Source of the DNA: Methylomarinum sp.
Lineage (GTDB): Bacteria > Pseudomonadota > Gammaproteobacteria > Methylococcales > Methylomonadaceae
Direction: 5' to 3'
Assembly: GCA_013139755.1 (NCBI GenBank)
Contig: WTAG01000361.1
Location: 1 to 13,457, forward strand
Length of the DNA: 13,457 bases
The notes under the pieces were generated by a model. It had not been told where the DNA came from. It worked only from the letters and a program-made list of their open reading frames with translations, and did no database searches. Position 1 is the first letter of the stretch. Each line of letters starts with the position of its first letter. Shown in pieces: positions 7,322 to 13,410 of the stretch. A program made the position numbers and the translations under genes.

Positions 7322-9631
7322 ATGAATTACTTAACATCAAAAAAACAGCTTGGTATTGGTTTAATTGAAGTATTAATTGCTACTGTTGTAATTGCAATTG
7401 GTTTGCTTGCTGTTGCATCATTGCAAGGTGGTTTTTTGAACAGTAGTGGTAACAGTAAAACTCGCTCTGAAGCATTGGTTCTAGCCGAACAAAAAATAGA
7501 AGAATTAAGAAATAATATAACTTTAGCTCAATATGACGCTATTCCCAATAGTGCAGTTGCTGTGGCTGATGCTGGTAACCCTATTGCCGGGTCAAATGCG
7601 TCCTTCACTAGAAGCTGGGTTATTGATGAAGGAGGCACAGCAGAACGAAAAAATATATCAGTATCAGTTAGCTGGGGAAATGGAGCTGATGAAAAAGTTA
7701 ATATTGTCACAGAAATGACCTTTGTTAACCCAGCAAAAAGTGCATTTATAGCATCTGAAAGTTCAAGTGGTACGAGTGCAGTCCCTAGTCCAAGGCAAAA
7801 TGCATCAGAAGATGTAGATGCAGCTTCTGAATCGGTGGTAGGAACAAATTTAGATATTGTTGAAGATGCAGGTGTAACCGGCACGGCCGGTACTAGTAGT
7901 GACTTAGCTGTTGATCTACCTGATAATGGCGGTACACTGATTGTTTATCAAGTTGCACCGGGGTCACACTTTTATACAGCAACAATAGGTGTAGCAAGTA
8001 TAGAACCCGGGGTTATTGCTGTTTTTTTATGTAATTCTGGGGTTTGTTCACATATTCAAAATCACTTTGGGGGCGTTGTTCATCGTATTAAAGGTACTGT
8101 ATATTCAACAAGTGGCAATGGTTTATCTAATATCCTAGTTGCCTGGACATCGAGTGATGTGCATGCTTGTTATAAAGGCTCTATAACCTCGTCAGGGGGG
8201 GTAGATTCTATGCCATATGAATGTGTTAATGCCGGAAACTGTAATACATCAGCTGCCGGAACCAGAACTTCATCTGGAGCACATGCAATAGACACTGGGT
8301 GTTTTGTTGATGCAGTGGTTTCTGATGACCAGATAAATGAAAGAAATGTAGGTCCTGGTGGTGAATTTGGTGATGTTGGGTTATTAGGACTTGATTATCA
8401 AAGTCCTGGACAGGAGCAGGTTTGTTTTCTTGAAGATACCACAGACCCAGCAACCAGCCCTTTGCTTAATACCTCGGGTAATGATGTATTAAATGAAAAC
8501 TATTTATTTGCTGTCACTAAGCGTTTATATATAACACGAAAATTAAAACGCAATGGATCTAATAACGACCATAAGTCTGAAGGAATTAATCGCTCTTATA
8601 CCAATCATAATTTTTTCATTGTTGCTAGGGGCTCAGGCGCAACGGCAAAAGAAAAGTGTAATACAGAGGTAATAGCGAACAGCAAACAAATAGCGCCTAG
8701 AGATATTTCCAGAGCATTAAATGACGGCACTGCCAATGTGGTTACAGCTGAAGCAGCTTATTCTGGTGGAACAGCTACTGCGCATACGCTAACAGGTAAT
8801 GTAACAGGTAGTGCAACAAAACTAAGGTTATTTATTCCAGAAACAGGTGCTTGTTACCTTAATAATGCGTTAGATAAAACCACTGATGCAACGGGTTATG
8901 CCTGTGTTGTATCGAGTAGTGTAGCGAATGCTGAAATTATTGGATCAAGTAATCAACATAAAAACGTGGACCCTTCCGTTTTTGCTTCTTGTACCAAAAC
9001 GGCCAACACAACACCTGGTTGCCATTGGTTATCAGACTTTACAAATTCATACGGTGGTGGAAGCAGCAGCTGTACAACACCTTGGGGAACTGAACTTGCC
9101 GATGCAGCATCTGTAGATGCTTATTCTGCATCAGATTGTAGTACCGCAATCAGTCGAACATGTAGTAGTGGAACATTAGGCGGAGATTCTTCTGCTATCT
9201 ACGAAACTTCAGCGGCCTGTGTATCAGCAACTGCAAATGCATCTTGCTCTTCACCATGGATAGGTGGTCCAGATATTACTCATGGTAATTCTGTTAATGC
9301 TTTTACAGCATCCTCAGTTATTTTTGGTGCGACTTGTCCCGGTGCAGTTACTCGAACCTGTAATAATGGCGCATTATCAGGAGATGTAAACGCTGTATTT
9401 CAATCATGTACTGTTGATGCAGCACTTTGTTTTGTCCCCACTATTGATGGTGACAATACCTCAAATGCTACCCAACTGGCGGCTGTTATTTCTAAAATAG
9501 AAGCTGAAGATCTAGTTGCGGCGGGGACACTCAACGCTAGTTTACCAAATCAAAAAGTAGCAAACCAAAATCCTGCCGGAGGAATAGGTGTTACATGTGG
9601 TAGTACAGTGACATTTGACTACAAACAATAA
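7322..9631 (+). CDS. pilV: Giant PilV-type minor pilin with Cys-rich C-terminal extension
   Basis: A 769-residue protein with a PilV start: leader to G11, then IGLIEVLIATVVIAIGLL with Glu+5 at E16. The PilV/GspI-like domain covers about 12-138 (LVLAEQKIEELRNN). Ordinary PilV proteins are under 200 residues; here about 570 follow. Residues 139-200 are a Ser/Ala/Asp-rich linker. All 22 cysteines lie from 237 onward. Two copies of a GxV...ACY...YxCV module occur near 258-302 and 492-529. Two tandem CxxPW...RTCxxGxLxGD repeats lie at 584-633 and 642-696. The C-terminus (703-769) is a further domain. This layout fits a disulfide-bonded extracellular domain displayed at the pilus tip, perhaps replacing PilY1, whose gene is missing; that function is inferred. 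AAGG lies 7 bases before the ATG. Last gene of the operon. Confidence 0.8.
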   Translation: MNYLTSKKQLGIGLIEVLIATVVIAIGLLAVASLQGGFLNSSGNSKTRSEALVLAEQKIEELRNNITLAQYDAIPNSAVAVADAGNPIAGSNASFTRSWVIDEGGTAERKNISVSVSWGNGADEKVNIVTEMTFVNPAKSAFIASESSSGTSAVPSPRQNASEDVDAASESVVGTNLDIVEDAGVTGTAGTSSDLAVDLPDNGGTLIVYQVAPGSHFYTATIGVASIEPGVIAVFLCNSGVCSHIQNHFGGVVHRIKGTVYSTSGNGLSNILVAWTSSDVHACYKGSITSSGGVDSMPYECVNAGNCNTSAAGTRTSSGAHAIDTGCFVDAVVSDDQINERNVGPGGEFGDVGLLGLDYQSPGQEQVCFLEDTTDPATSPLLNTSGNDVLNENYLFAVTKRLYITRKLKRNGSNNDHKSEGINRSYTNHNFFIVARGSGATAKEKCNTEVIANSKQIAPRDISRALNDGTANVVTAEAAYSGGTATAHTLTGNVTGSATKLRLFIPETGACYLNNALDKTTDATGYACVVSSSVANAEIIGSSNQHKNVDPSVFASCTKTANTTPGCHWLSDFTNSYGGGSSSCTTPWGTELADAASVDAYSASDCSTAISRTCSSGTLGGDSSAIYETSAACVSATANASCSSPWIGGPDITHGNSVNAFTASSVIFGATCPGAVTRTCNNGALSGDVNAVFQSCTVDAALCFVPTIDGDNTSNATQLAAVISKIEAEDLVAAGTLNASLPNQKVANQNPAGGIGVTCGSTVTFDYKQ
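8093..8908 (+). repeat. Two separated copies of a GxV-ACY-YxCV module in PilV
   Basis: The first copy is residues 258-302 (8093-8227): GTV, then HACYKG, then PYECV. The second is residues 492-529 (8795-8908): GNV, then GACYLN, then GYACV. The spacing between ACY and YxCV is 15 and 13 residues. The cysteine pairs C283/C301 and C511/C528 would each close one module. The similarity is short and was judged by eye. Confidence 0.5.
9071..9409 (+). repeat. Tandem ~55-residue Cys-Pro-Trp repeats in PilV
   Basis: Repeat 1 (residues 584-633) and repeat 2 (642-696) share C-x-x-PW, a SV-x-A-[YF]-x-AS segment, then C, [ST]RTC-x-x-G-x-L-x-GD, and a closing C. The four cysteines keep the same order. The DNA copies have diverged, so the duplication is old rather than a recent slippage product. 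Confidence 0.8.
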
Positions 9632-9678
9632 CAGATAGGCGATGTATATACTTTAATGTCCTTTTTATTAAGAGACGC

Positions 9679-9722
9679 GCACGAAATAACAAGGCAAGTA
9701 AGTTGTCGATGTTATTTCGTGC
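9679..9722. terminator. 13-bp inverted repeat after the pilin operon
   Basis: GCACGAAATAACA (9679-9691) is exactly complementary to TGTTATTTCGTGC (9710-9722) across an 18-nt loop. It lies 47 bases after the pilV stop and before ychJ. The 3' side continues ATTCTCCTTAG, a weak T run, so it is a plausible but atypical terminator. It does not match the REP units elsewhere in the window and could instead be a separate palindromic repeat. Confidence 0.5.
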
Positions 9723-9779
9723 ATTCTCCTTAGCTTATTGCTATAAAATAATGAAAGTTTAACCCTGCGAATAATAAAT

Positions 9780-10259
9780 ATGTCTAAACCCCATTGTCTG
9801 TGTAGTAATAATATTGAATATGAGGCATGCTGCCAGCCTTTTCATGCGGATGAACAGACTCCACGAACTGCCGAAGCCCTGATGCGTTCCCGCTTTACGG
9901 CCTATGCCATGCAAAACGAAGCGTATTTATTAAAAACATGGGATACTAGCAAACGTCCTAAAGACATAGATTTTTCTAAAGAGCAGGCTGACTGGACTAA
10001 ACTGGAAATTGTAAAAACCAAAAAAGGTGGTGAAAAAGACAGCAAAGGTGTTGTTGAATTTAAGGCCTATTACATACAAGATAATGTAGAGTATGTGATG
10101 AATGAGGTGAGCCGCTTTATTAAACAGGCTGGTCGTTGGTTTTATTTGGATGGTGTAGTTAAATCAGTAAAACAAGTTGGTCAACAAAGCAATCAAGGTA
10201 AAAATGCACCTTGTTCCTGTGGAAGTGGTAAAAAATTTAAACGTTGCTGTGGTAAATAA
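9780..10259 (+). CDS. ychJ: YchJ family protein (UPF0225) with two SEC-C motifs
   Basis: A 159-residue soluble protein of the YchJ/UPF0225 family (E. coli YchJ is about 150). An N-terminal SEC-C-like zinc site uses C6, C8, C17 and C18 (CLC...ACC). A second, canonical one is at the C-terminus: C145, C147, C156, C157 (CSCGSGKKFKRCCGK). Between them is the NTF2-like core with TAEALMRSRFTAYAM at 30-44 and YVMNEVSRF at 105-113, then GRWFYLDG. SEC-C motifs bind zinc and, in SecA, contact SecB and ribosomes; the role of YchJ itself is not settled. The ribosome-binding site is weak, and a TATAAAAT box lies at 9742-9749. Two bases separate its stop from the next ATG, so the pair is co-translated. Confidence 0.9.
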   Translation: MSKPHCLCSNNIEYEACCQPFHADEQTPRTAEALMRSRFTAYAMQNEAYLLKTWDTSKRPKDIDFSKEQADWTKLEIVKTKKGGEKDSKGVVEFKAYYIQDNVEYVMNEVSRFIKQAGRWFYLDGVVKSVKQVGQQSNQGKNAPCSCGSGKKFKRCCGK

Positions 10260-10261
10260 AT

Positions 10262-10687
10262 ATGATTATTTTTTTAAGGCGAATACCAGGGAATACTAAA
10301 AAACATGAAATTATTGACTTTATAAACCCTATTTTAAAAGGAGGGCTTTTTCAAAAGTCAGGGCATATTGAACAGATTAAAATTTTAGTTTTAAAAAATA
10401 CTCAAAACAATATTTTAGAGTTTCATGGTTTAGTTACTATCGATTCTGAGCAAGTCGGCAAACGAATTATAAAAAAACTCAATAGAAAGTATTTTAAAGA
10501 CAGGCCAATAGCTGTTAGAGAATACCATCATCGCACATGGCATAATGACCCCCGGGTCAATATGCATGAACAAAATGAAGAGTTAGTTAATAAGCGAAAA
10601 AGTGACCGAAGACGAGCCAGACTTGAAGTGGTTGAAGATGTTCCCACCCAATTTAGTAGTAATCAGAATTTCCACCGCACTTTATAA
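10262..10687 (+). CDS. Small RRM-like putative RNA-binding protein
   Basis: A 141-residue basic protein without a membrane segment or signal. The first 90 residues follow the beta-alpha-beta-beta-alpha-beta order of an RNA recognition motif. IIFLRRIPGNT (2-12) corresponds to the RNP2 strand, EFHGLVTI (53-60) to RNP1, and KKLNRKYFKDRPIAVREY to the last helix and strand. The usual RNP1 aromatic residues are largely absent, so RNA binding may be non-canonical. A conserved-looking HHRTWHNDPR (89-98) and a highly charged tail (KRKSDRRRAR, 111-120) follow. I recognise the fold but no named family. It is coupled to ychJ by a 2-base gap and overlaps the 3' end of gmk by 6 bases tail to tail. Confidence 0.7.
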   Translation: MIIFLRRIPGNTKKHEIIDFINPILKGGLFQKSGHIEQIKILVLKNTQNNILEFHGLVTIDSEQVGKRIIKKLNRKYFKDRPIAVREYHHRTWHNDPRVNMHEQNEELVNKRKSDRRRARLEVVEDVPTQFSSNQNFHRTL

Positions 10688-11293
10688 AAGCTGCTCTATT
10701 AATGTTGCTAGATTTTTTACCTGTCGTTGTTTTTCTAGCCTATGGCAGCTGATAATACTTGTTAGCTCTGTTAGTGCTACATTAAAGTCATCATTAACAA
10801 TTAGATAGTCAAACTCATGGCAATGACTCATTTCTTTGACTGCATCTTGCATTCTACGCGCAATAATTTCTTTGCTATCTTGCCCTCTATTTTCTAGTCT
10901 TTGCTGTAAGATTTCTATTGAAGGTGGCAGTATAAATATTGAGATGCTGTTGGGTAGCATTTTTTTAACTTGCTCAGCACCTTGCCAATCAATTTCTAAA
11001 ATCACATCAATACCCTGCTCTAGCATATCCTCGACTGACTGTTGAGCTGTACCATAAAAGTTATCAAACACTTGTGCATGCTCTAAAAATGCATGATCAC
11101 TGATCATTTGTTTAAACGCATCAACTGAAGTAAAAAAATAGTCTTGACCGTGAGTTTCCCCTTCACGTATTGCTCGTGTGGTATGAGAGACTGACACATC
11201 TAATTGATCTACTTTAGAAACTAACTGTTTTACTAAGCTGGTTTTTCCTGCACCAGAGGGTGCAGAAATTATATAAAGTTTACCTGTATTCAT
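10682..11293 (-). CDS. gmk: Guanylate kinase
   Basis: A 203-residue guanylate kinase that phosphorylates GMP to GDP with ATP in the cytoplasm. The P-loop is SAPSGAGKTS at residues 10-19. The GMP-binding segment includes SHTTRAIREGETHGQDYFF. DIDWQGA-type sequence (EIDWQGAEQV), FILPPS, the lid RLENRGQDS and YDYLIVNDDF (here FDYLIVNDDF) follow in standard order. Length matches E. coli Gmk (207). I chose the ATG at 11293 because MNTGKLYIISAPSG matches the family start and lies one base after the yicC stop. A longer in-frame start at 11332 would overlap yicC and add 13 atypical residues. No rpoZ follows, unlike the common gmk-rpoZ-spoT order; the gene ends against the convergent RRM-like gene. Confidence 0.95.
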   Translation of the reverse strand: MNTGKLYIISAPSGAGKTSLVKQLVSKVDQLDVSVSHTTRAIREGETHGQDYFFTSVDAFKQMISDHAFLEHAQVFDNFYGTAQQSVEDMLEQGIDVILEIDWQGAEQVKKMLPNSISIFILPPSIEILQQRLENRGQDSKEIIARRMQDAVKEMSHCHEFDYLIVNDDFNVALTELTSIISCHRLEKQRQVKNLATLIEQLL

Positions 11294-11294
11294 A

Positions 11295-12161
11295 TTATTC
11301 AATATTCTGAATTTGTTCGCGCATTTGCTCAATTAATACTTTTAAGTCAATTGAAATTTGAGTCATTTGTTTATCAGCAGATTTTGAACCTAAGGTATTG
11401 GCTTCTCGATTTAATTCTTGCATTAAGAAATCAAGGCGACGACCAATCGGTTCATTTTTGTTTAATACGCTTAAAACTTCTTGTATATGTGTATCTAATC
11501 GATCAAGTTCTTCAGCTACATCCAATTTTTGCATAAGAAATATCATTTCTTGTTCCAGCCTGTCAAAATCCGGAGTTGCTACTAACTCAATAATCCGTGC
11601 TTTAATTTTTTCACGTATCAGCTCTAAAACGACGGGTAATCTTTTATTCGCGGCATCCACCAATATCTGGATTTTTTTACAGCGCTCTTCAATCAGTGAT
11701 CCTAATTGAGAGCCTTCCCTTTCCCTTGCGATAATCAGTTGTTTTATAGTGCTTTCAACTAAACTATTAATCCCTCGCAATAACTCCTCCTTATTACTTT
11801 CTGGCTCTTGCTGAACACCAGGGAAATTTAAAATCTCAAGCGCCGAAAAAGATTGTTGCATGTGCATGTGATCTTCAATTTGAGAGGTTGCCCGTAATAA
11901 TGCCTTAACGGCCTCTTCATTGATGGTGATAGTTTGCTTGTCATTAGACTGTTTTTTATAGTTTAAAGAACACTCAATTTTTCCTCTTTTTAGCTCTGAA
12001 GCAATAAGCAGCCGCAAATCAGCTTCTGAAAAACGCAACCTTTCGGGTAATTTAAGTGTAATATCACAATAACGGTGATTAACTGAGCGTAATTCGCAAT
12101 TTATTGTTAAGTTATCTATTTCTGCTTCGCCATTGGCAAAGGCCGTCATACTTTTTATCAT
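11295..12161 (-). CDS. yicC: YicC family endoribonuclease
   Basis: A 288-residue YicC protein. The N-terminal YicC domain starts with the signature MIKSMTAFANGE and continues ELRSVNHRYCDITLKLPERLR (residues 25-45). The C-terminal DUF1732 domain (about 205-288) ends with LDFLMQELNREANTL and SADKQMTQISIDLKVLIEQMREQ. The E. coli protein is an endoribonuclease implicated in small RNA turnover. It forms a two-gene operon with gmk (one-base gap), the order seen in many gammaproteobacteria. A GGG precedes the ATG by about 6 bases. Only 47 bases separate its start from the divergent kinase gene, so its promoter lies in or overlaps that gap. Confidence 0.93.
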   Translation of the reverse strand: MIKSMTAFANGEAEIDNLTINCELRSVNHRYCDITLKLPERLRFSEADLRLLIASELKRGKIECSLNYKKQSNDKQTITINEEAVKALLRATSQIEDHMHMQQSFSALEILNFPGVQQEPESNKEELLRGINSLVESTIKQLIIAREREGSQLGSLIEERCKKIQILVDAANKRLPVVLELIREKIKARIIELVATPDFDRLEQEMIFLMQKLDVAEELDRLDTHIQEVLSVLNKNEPIGRRLDFLMQELNREANTLGSKSADKQMTQISIDLKVLIEQMREQIQNIE

Positions 12162-12208
12162 TATTTAACCCAATATTTTAATAATCTATCAGCAACTTAA
12201 AACTATCA
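12162..12208. promoter_or_regulatory. Divergent promoter gap yicC / protein kinase
   Basis: A 47-base AT-rich gap between two divergent start codons. Two promoters could fit only if their -35 regions extend into the coding sequences, so the two directions may interfere. No clear -35/-10 pair was resolved. Confidence 0.4.
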
Positions 12209-13111
12209 ATGGCTGAATATTACGACCCGAAAACTTACCCTAAAGAATGGAATTACCTTCAGTCGGGCACTATTATAGACCAGTATACAATTGAGCGGGA
12301 ACTTGCGCATGGGGGCTTTAGTTCTGTTTATCTTGCCAGACAGAAGCTTGATCAAGTTCAAGTGGCTATTAAAGAGTATTTACCCCGTCGATTAGCTCAC
12401 AGAACATGGAATAATATTGTTGTTCCTAACAGTAAAGAAACCAAGACTTTATTTTTAAGAGGAAGATCTCTATTTTTTGAGGAGGCTAAGGTTTTAGCCA
12501 ATTTGAAACATCATAATATTGTTAATGTGATTAACTTCTTTCAGGCCAACGAAACAGTCTATATGGTAATGGTTTATGATTATGGCGTGACATTAGACAA
12601 AATCATTAAAAATAAAAGCCTAGAAATGACTGAACAGTTTATTATTACTGTTTTTAATCAATTACTTACTGGCATAGGCTTTATTCATCATCAAAGCATG
12701 ATTCATCTGGATATAAAGCCCGGAAATATTTTAATTCGACCTAAGAATGATCCTTTATTACTGGATTTTGGCGCTATTCAAACATTCCCATCACCGCTTA
12801 AGAATAAAACTAAAGTTTTAACTCAAGGGTATTCACCCATAGAGCAATGTGGTACTAAGGGACAATTAGGGCCGTGGACTGATATTTATGCTGTAGGGGC
12901 AAGTATGCGCGCATGTTTAGATGGCAAATCGCCGCAACCCGCATCTGATCGAGCGGTGAAAAATACACTTATTTCTGCGACTAAAGCATATAAACGAAAA
13001 TATCCAAAGTATTTACTGCAAGCAATTGATTGGGCAATGGAAATTGAGCCTGAAAATAGACCTCAATCTGCTGAGGAATTACAGATCGCTTTATTAAACA
13101 AAGAAAATTAG
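12209..13111 (+). CDS. Soluble Hanks-type serine/threonine protein kinase
   Basis: A 300-residue, single-domain, cytoplasmic protein kinase with no membrane segment. The glycine loop is AHGGFSSV (33-40), in which Ala replaces the first Gly and Ser the third. VAIKEYLP carries the ATP-anchoring K55, and E91 or E92 is the helix-C partner. The catalytic loop is HLDIKPGN (166-173), with D168 and N173 present but Leu for Arg, making it a non-RD kinase. DFG is at 186-188, GYSPIEQ (207-213) replaces the APE element, and TDIYAVG (224-230) is intact. All chemistry residues are present, so activity is expected. It lies divergent to yicC-gmk and upstream of rph; no PP2C-type phosphatase gene is visible nearby. 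Substrates are unknown. Confidence 0.88.
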   Translation: MAEYYDPKTYPKEWNYLQSGTIIDQYTIERELAHGGFSSVYLARQKLDQVQVAIKEYLPRRLAHRTWNNIVVPNSKETKTLFLRGRSLFFEEAKVLANLKHHNIVNVINFFQANETVYMVMVYDYGVTLDKIIKNKSLEMTEQFIITVFNQLLTGIGFIHHQSMIHLDIKPGNILIRPKNDPLLLDFGAIQTFPSPLKNKTKVLTQGYSPIEQCGTKGQLGPWTDIYAVGASMRACLDGKSPQPASDRAVKNTLISATKAYKRKYPKYLLQAIDWAMEIEPENRPQSAEELQIALLNKEN

Positions 13112-13123
13112 CCTTCCATTAAA

Positions 13124-13206
13124 TGTAGCCTTGATATAGCTATGGGGCGGAATCAAGGACTCGAAGCATTAAAACCTTGATTCCACTTTGTTACATCAAG
13201 GCTACG
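13124..13206. repeat. REPIN: two inverted REP units
   Basis: REP unit 1 (13125-13158, plus) begins GTAGCCTTGAT and ends GGAATCAAGG. REP unit 2 (13175-13205, minus) has the same ends in reverse: CCTTGATTCC to ATCAAGGCTAC. A 16-base spacer separates them. Each unit can form its own hairpin, and the outer arms can also pair over 11 bp. This is the REPIN layout known from RAYT-mobilised elements with a GTAG foot. The right unit is nearly identical to the REP at 1750-1781. It lies 12 bases after the kinase stop. Confidence 0.85.
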
Positions 13207-13216
13207 ATGCTTAATG

Positions 13217-13324
13217 ATCATAATACAGTGAGCAAGAGTATGAGATGTTTTTTACAACGCAAAGTTGATACTCAACTAAGGTGTGCTAAATGGATAACAA
13301 TAGCTAAAGAGCACCTGTTTTTTT
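13217..13324 (+). ncRNA. Candidate small RNA or leader with its own terminator
   Basis: No open frame is visible here, but there is ordered structure. A perfect small hairpin is formed by AGTTGA (13263-13268) and TCAACT (13272-13277). It is followed by a terminator-like stem, AGGTGTGCT (13279-13287) with AGCACCT (13310-13316), and then T7 (13318-13324). Because the T run precedes rph by almost 90 bases, a transcript ending here would be separate from rph. It could be a short RNA or simply the 3' end of the kinase message. No promoter is clearly resolved. Confidence 0.35.
13279..13324 (+). terminator. Rho-independent terminator after the kinase / REPIN
   Basis: The stem AGGTG(T)GCT pairs with AGCACCT with one bulged T, then G and seven T residues. 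It is correctly oriented to end the kinase transcript or a short RNA starting in the intergenic region. Confidence 0.6.
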
Positions 13325-13367
13325 CAATGTTATCTCATATACATTCCTAAAATATCAAAAGAGTGTT

Positions 13368-13397
13368 AAAAAAACGGTTATACTGAGCCGTTTTTTT
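13368..13397. terminator. Hairpin with A7/T7 arms just upstream of rph
   Basis: AAAAAAACGG (13368-13377) pairs with CCGTTTTTTT (13388-13397) around a 10-nt loop. It looks like a bidirectional intrinsic terminator. It ends 13 bases before the rph ATG, so it would insulate rph from upstream transcription or act as an attenuator if transcription starts upstream. Sequence from 13325 to 13367 shows no other feature. Confidence 0.65.
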
Positions 13398-13410
13398 AAT
13401 GAGTGACACT

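Noticed and set aside
8226..8453. 75-residue reverse-strand open frame inside pilV, plus similar frames in the chemoreceptor, xerC, pilX and gmk
   Set aside because: They lie wholly within well-supported genes in another frame, have low-complexity or unlikely composition, and lack start signals.
7322..9631. pilV as an accidental fusion of two genes by a sequencing frameshift
   Set aside because: One continuous frame with no internal start and ribosome-binding site at the junction. A Ser/Ala-rich linker joins the domains, as in natural fusions.
4687..9631. Type II secretion pseudopilin operon (gspH-I-J-K)
   Set aside because: The PilW pattern, a PilX lacking Glu+5 and the divergent PilE fit the type IV pilus set. 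No GspG, GspK or other secretion genes are present.
11294..11332. Longer start for gmk at 11332
   Set aside because: The 13 extra residues do not resemble Gmk N-termini and overlap yicC. MNTGKLYIISAPSG at 11293 matches the family start.
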